A stretch of 7,390 nucleotides of DNA from CALHAX01 sp038523655 (lineage in GTDB: Bacteria > Pseudomonadota > Alphaproteobacteria > Rhizobiales > CALHAX01). The position numbers and the translations under genes were made by a program. The stretch covers positions 1-7,390 of the forward strand of contig JBCBJG010000164.1 in the NCBI GenBank assembly GCA_038523655.1, written 5' to 3'. Each line of letters opens with the position of its first letter. Within the stretch, counting starts at the first letter, position 1. Below, in pieces: positions 6,082 through 7,390 of this stretch. The notes beneath the pieces are model-generated. The model was not told the origin of the DNA and did not search any database. It saw only the letters and a list, made by a program, of their open reading frames with translations.

Positions 6082-6366
6082 GCTGCCCACACCGACCCGC
6101 GGCAGCCCTTGCCGACCCGCACCGGCCCTCGCGGGCACGGCTCCGGCCCAATTCCAGCCGAGTACCGGTCACGTACCGACCACGTGCCTGCTCCCTGCCG
6201 GCCGACCCTCTCCAGGCCCGCGACCCAGGTACGAGGACCCGGTGATCCGGGTGGTACGGTCGCGTTAATCAGTTGTGCCACGCCCGCTTCATTGTATGTT
6301 CCGCCCGCTGCACGGCGGCCCTGCTGGGTGTCATCGCCGTTGACCGAGACGCATGAGGAGTGGCCG
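6082..6366 (+). other. Structured non-coding spacer between yceD and plsX (285 bases)
   Basis: No credible gene is seen on either strand. The first two thirds are very C/G-rich with small repeats: CCGACCCGC at 6092-6100 and 6112-6120, and an 11-bp tandem pair GTACCGGTCAC / GTACCGACCAC (6162-6183, nine of eleven identical). Two hairpins can form: CCG-GCCC-TCGC-GGGC-A-CGG at 6122-6140 and ACCCGG-TGAT-CCGGGT at 6237-6252, the second flanked by GTAC on each side (6229-6232, 6254-6257). Neither has a T-run. The last third is more AT-rich and carries a promoter candidate and the plsX ribosome binding site GAGGAG (6355-6360). Confidence 0.6.
6273..6300 (+). promoter_or_regulatory. Candidate promoter for plsX
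   Basis: TTGTGC (6273-6278), a 16-base spacer and TATGTT (6295-6300) resemble a weak sigma-70 pair, 66 bases before the plsX start codon. It lies after the hairpins, where the base composition becomes less GC-rich. An own promoter would explain the long gap after yceD. Confidence 0.35.
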
Positions 6367-7390
6367 ATGCGCGCCTCGCTCGTCATTTCAATCGACGCCA
6401 TGGGCGGAGACCACGGACCGGAGACGGTGATCCCCGGCACCGCACGGTTTGCCGCGCGCCGCACGGACGCGACCTTCCTGCTGTATGGCGATGAAGCCGT
6501 ACTCCGCCCGCTCGTTGCCCGCGAGCCATCGCTCGCGCAGCGCACGACGATCGTGCACACCGACGTGGCAGTCGCGATGGACGCAAAACCATCGCAGGCG
6601 CTTCGCAAGGGCCGGCGCGTCTCGAGCATGTGGCGTGCAATCGAGGCAGTCCGCGACGGCGATGCCCACGTTGCGATTTCCGCGGGCAACACCGGCGCAC
6701 TGATGGCGATGGCGAAGTTCTGCCTGCGCACGACCGAAGGCGTTGAGCGCCCGGCGATCGCCGCGATTTGGCCGACCGTCGATGCCGAATGCATCGTGCT
6801 CGATGTCGGCGCGAACGTCGGCGCCACTGCCCGTCAGCTGTACGAATTCGCGCTCATGGGCGCCGCCATGGCGCGCGGCCTGTTTGGCCAGCACCGCCCA
6901 CGGGTCGGCCTGCTCAACATCGGCGAGGAAGAGGTCAAAGGCCTCGACCCGGTGAAGGAAGCAAACGCCATGCTGCGCGAGAGCGATCGCGCGTTCGAGC
7001 ATGTTGGTTTCGTGGAAGGCGATCAGATCGGCCACGGCGGTGCGGACGTGATCGTCACCGAAGGGTTTGCCGGCAACATCGCTCTGAAAACGGCCGAGGG
7101 TACGGCGCGCCAGATCAGCGCCTATCTCCGCGCGGCCATGAACCGGACCGTGACGGCGCGGATCGGCGCGTTTCTGGCGCAGGACGGCTTCGCCCACCTG
7201 AAGGAAAAGATGGACCCGCGCAGGCTTAACGGAGGAATATTTCTTGGTCTGAACGGCATCGTGATCAAGAGCCACGGCGGCACGGACGCGACCGGCTTCG
7301 CCAGCGCACTCGAACTCGCCTACGATATGGCGCGCCATGACGTGGTGAAAAATATCGCGGGCGACATGCGGGCTGTCGCCGCGCGCGAGG
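6367..7390 (+). CDS. plsX: Phosphate acyltransferase PlsX, nearly complete, runs off right edge
   Basis: PlsX converts acyl-ACP and inorganic phosphate to acyl-phosphate, the acyl donor used by PlsY for the first acylation of glycerol-3-phosphate in phospholipid synthesis; it is a peripheral membrane enzyme on the cytoplasmic face. ATG 6367 follows GAGGAG with a 6-base spacer. The frame is open for 341 codons to the window end; the family is usually about 330-360 residues, so only a short tail is missing. Motifs in order: SIDAMGGDHGPE (8-19), MDAKPSQALRKG (71-82), AISAGNTGALMAMAKF (102-117), ERPAIAAIWPT (126-136), LDVGANVGA (144-152), LLNIGEEEVKGLDPVKEAN (180-198), FVEGDQI (218-224), DVIVTEGFAGNIALKTAEG (230-248) and GGIFLGLNGIVIKSHG (293-308). 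All the usual motifs are present and no damage is visible. In related genomes fabH follows; that would lie beyond the window. Confidence 0.97.
   Translation, partial: MRASLVISIDAMGGDHGPETVIPGTARFAARRTDATFLLYGDEAVLRPLVAREPSLAQRTTIVHTDVAVAMDAKPSQALRKGRRVSSMWRAIEAVRDGDAHVAISAGNTGALMAMAKFCLRTTEGVERPAIAAIWPTVDAECIVLDVGANVGATARQLYEFALMGAAMARGLFGQHRPRVGLLNIGEEEVKGLDPVKEANAMLRESDRAFEHVGFVEGDQIGHGGADVIVTEGFAGNIALKTAEGTARQISAYLRAAMNRTVTARIGAFLAQDGFAHLKEKMDPRRLNGGIFLGLNGIVIKSHGGTDATGFASALELAYDMARHDVVKNIAGDMRAVAARE

Noticed and set aside
5433..6827. A 464-codon open frame antisense to yceD and plsX
   Set aside because: It is Ser/Arg/Ala-rich low-complexity sequence spanning two recognised genes and the spacer between them; no family resemblance.
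6388..7338. A 316-codon open frame antisense to plsX
   Set aside because: It is the complement of a fully motif-complete PlsX and has no recognisable fold.

Overview
This is a GC-rich window from an alphaproteobacterium, most likely of the Hyphomicrobiales (Rhizobiales). The best evidence is the right half. There an outer-membrane lipoprotein gene (bamE) is divergent from a run of ubiquinol-cytochrome c chaperone, then DUF177/YceD, then plsX, an order I know from alphaproteobacterial chromosomes. The alphaproteobacterial form of BamE agrees. Genus cannot be resolved from this sequence.

Layout, left to right. Positions 1-584 (minus strand) hold the N-terminal part of a formylglycine-generating-enzyme (SUMF1/EgtB/PvdO-like) protein that runs off the left edge. 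A 229-base divergent spacer follows, with a 16-bp perfect-arm palindrome (747-762) beside a candidate extended -10. Positions 814-2118 (plus) encode a 434-residue MscS-family mechanosensitive channel. Four minus-strand genes come next: a pyridoxamine-phosphate-oxidase-fold flavoprotein (2175-2804), a secreted fasciclin-domain protein (3030-3524) with a clear intrinsic terminator (2959-2990), a 72-residue two-helix membrane protein resembling DUF3955 (3784-4002), and bamE (4207-4743). They are separated by spacers of about 200-260 bases, so they look like single units rather than one operon. The 4744-4891 spacer is divergent. To its right on the plus strand lie the complex III chaperone gene (4892-5476) and DUF177/yceD (5476-6081), which overlap by one base (TGATG). 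After a 285-base structured spacer comes plsX (6367 to beyond the right edge).

Functionally the window is mainly cell-envelope and core metabolism: osmotic safety valve, outer-membrane protein assembly, respiratory complex III assembly, and the PlsX entry step to phospholipids. I see no CRISPR array, tRNA, rRNA, insertion sequence, prophage or defence system, and no convincing new multi-gene system. The items most worth a second look are the non-coding ones: the palindrome in front of the channel gene, the triple 15-bp repeat upstream of the fasciclin gene, and the structured spacer in front of plsX.
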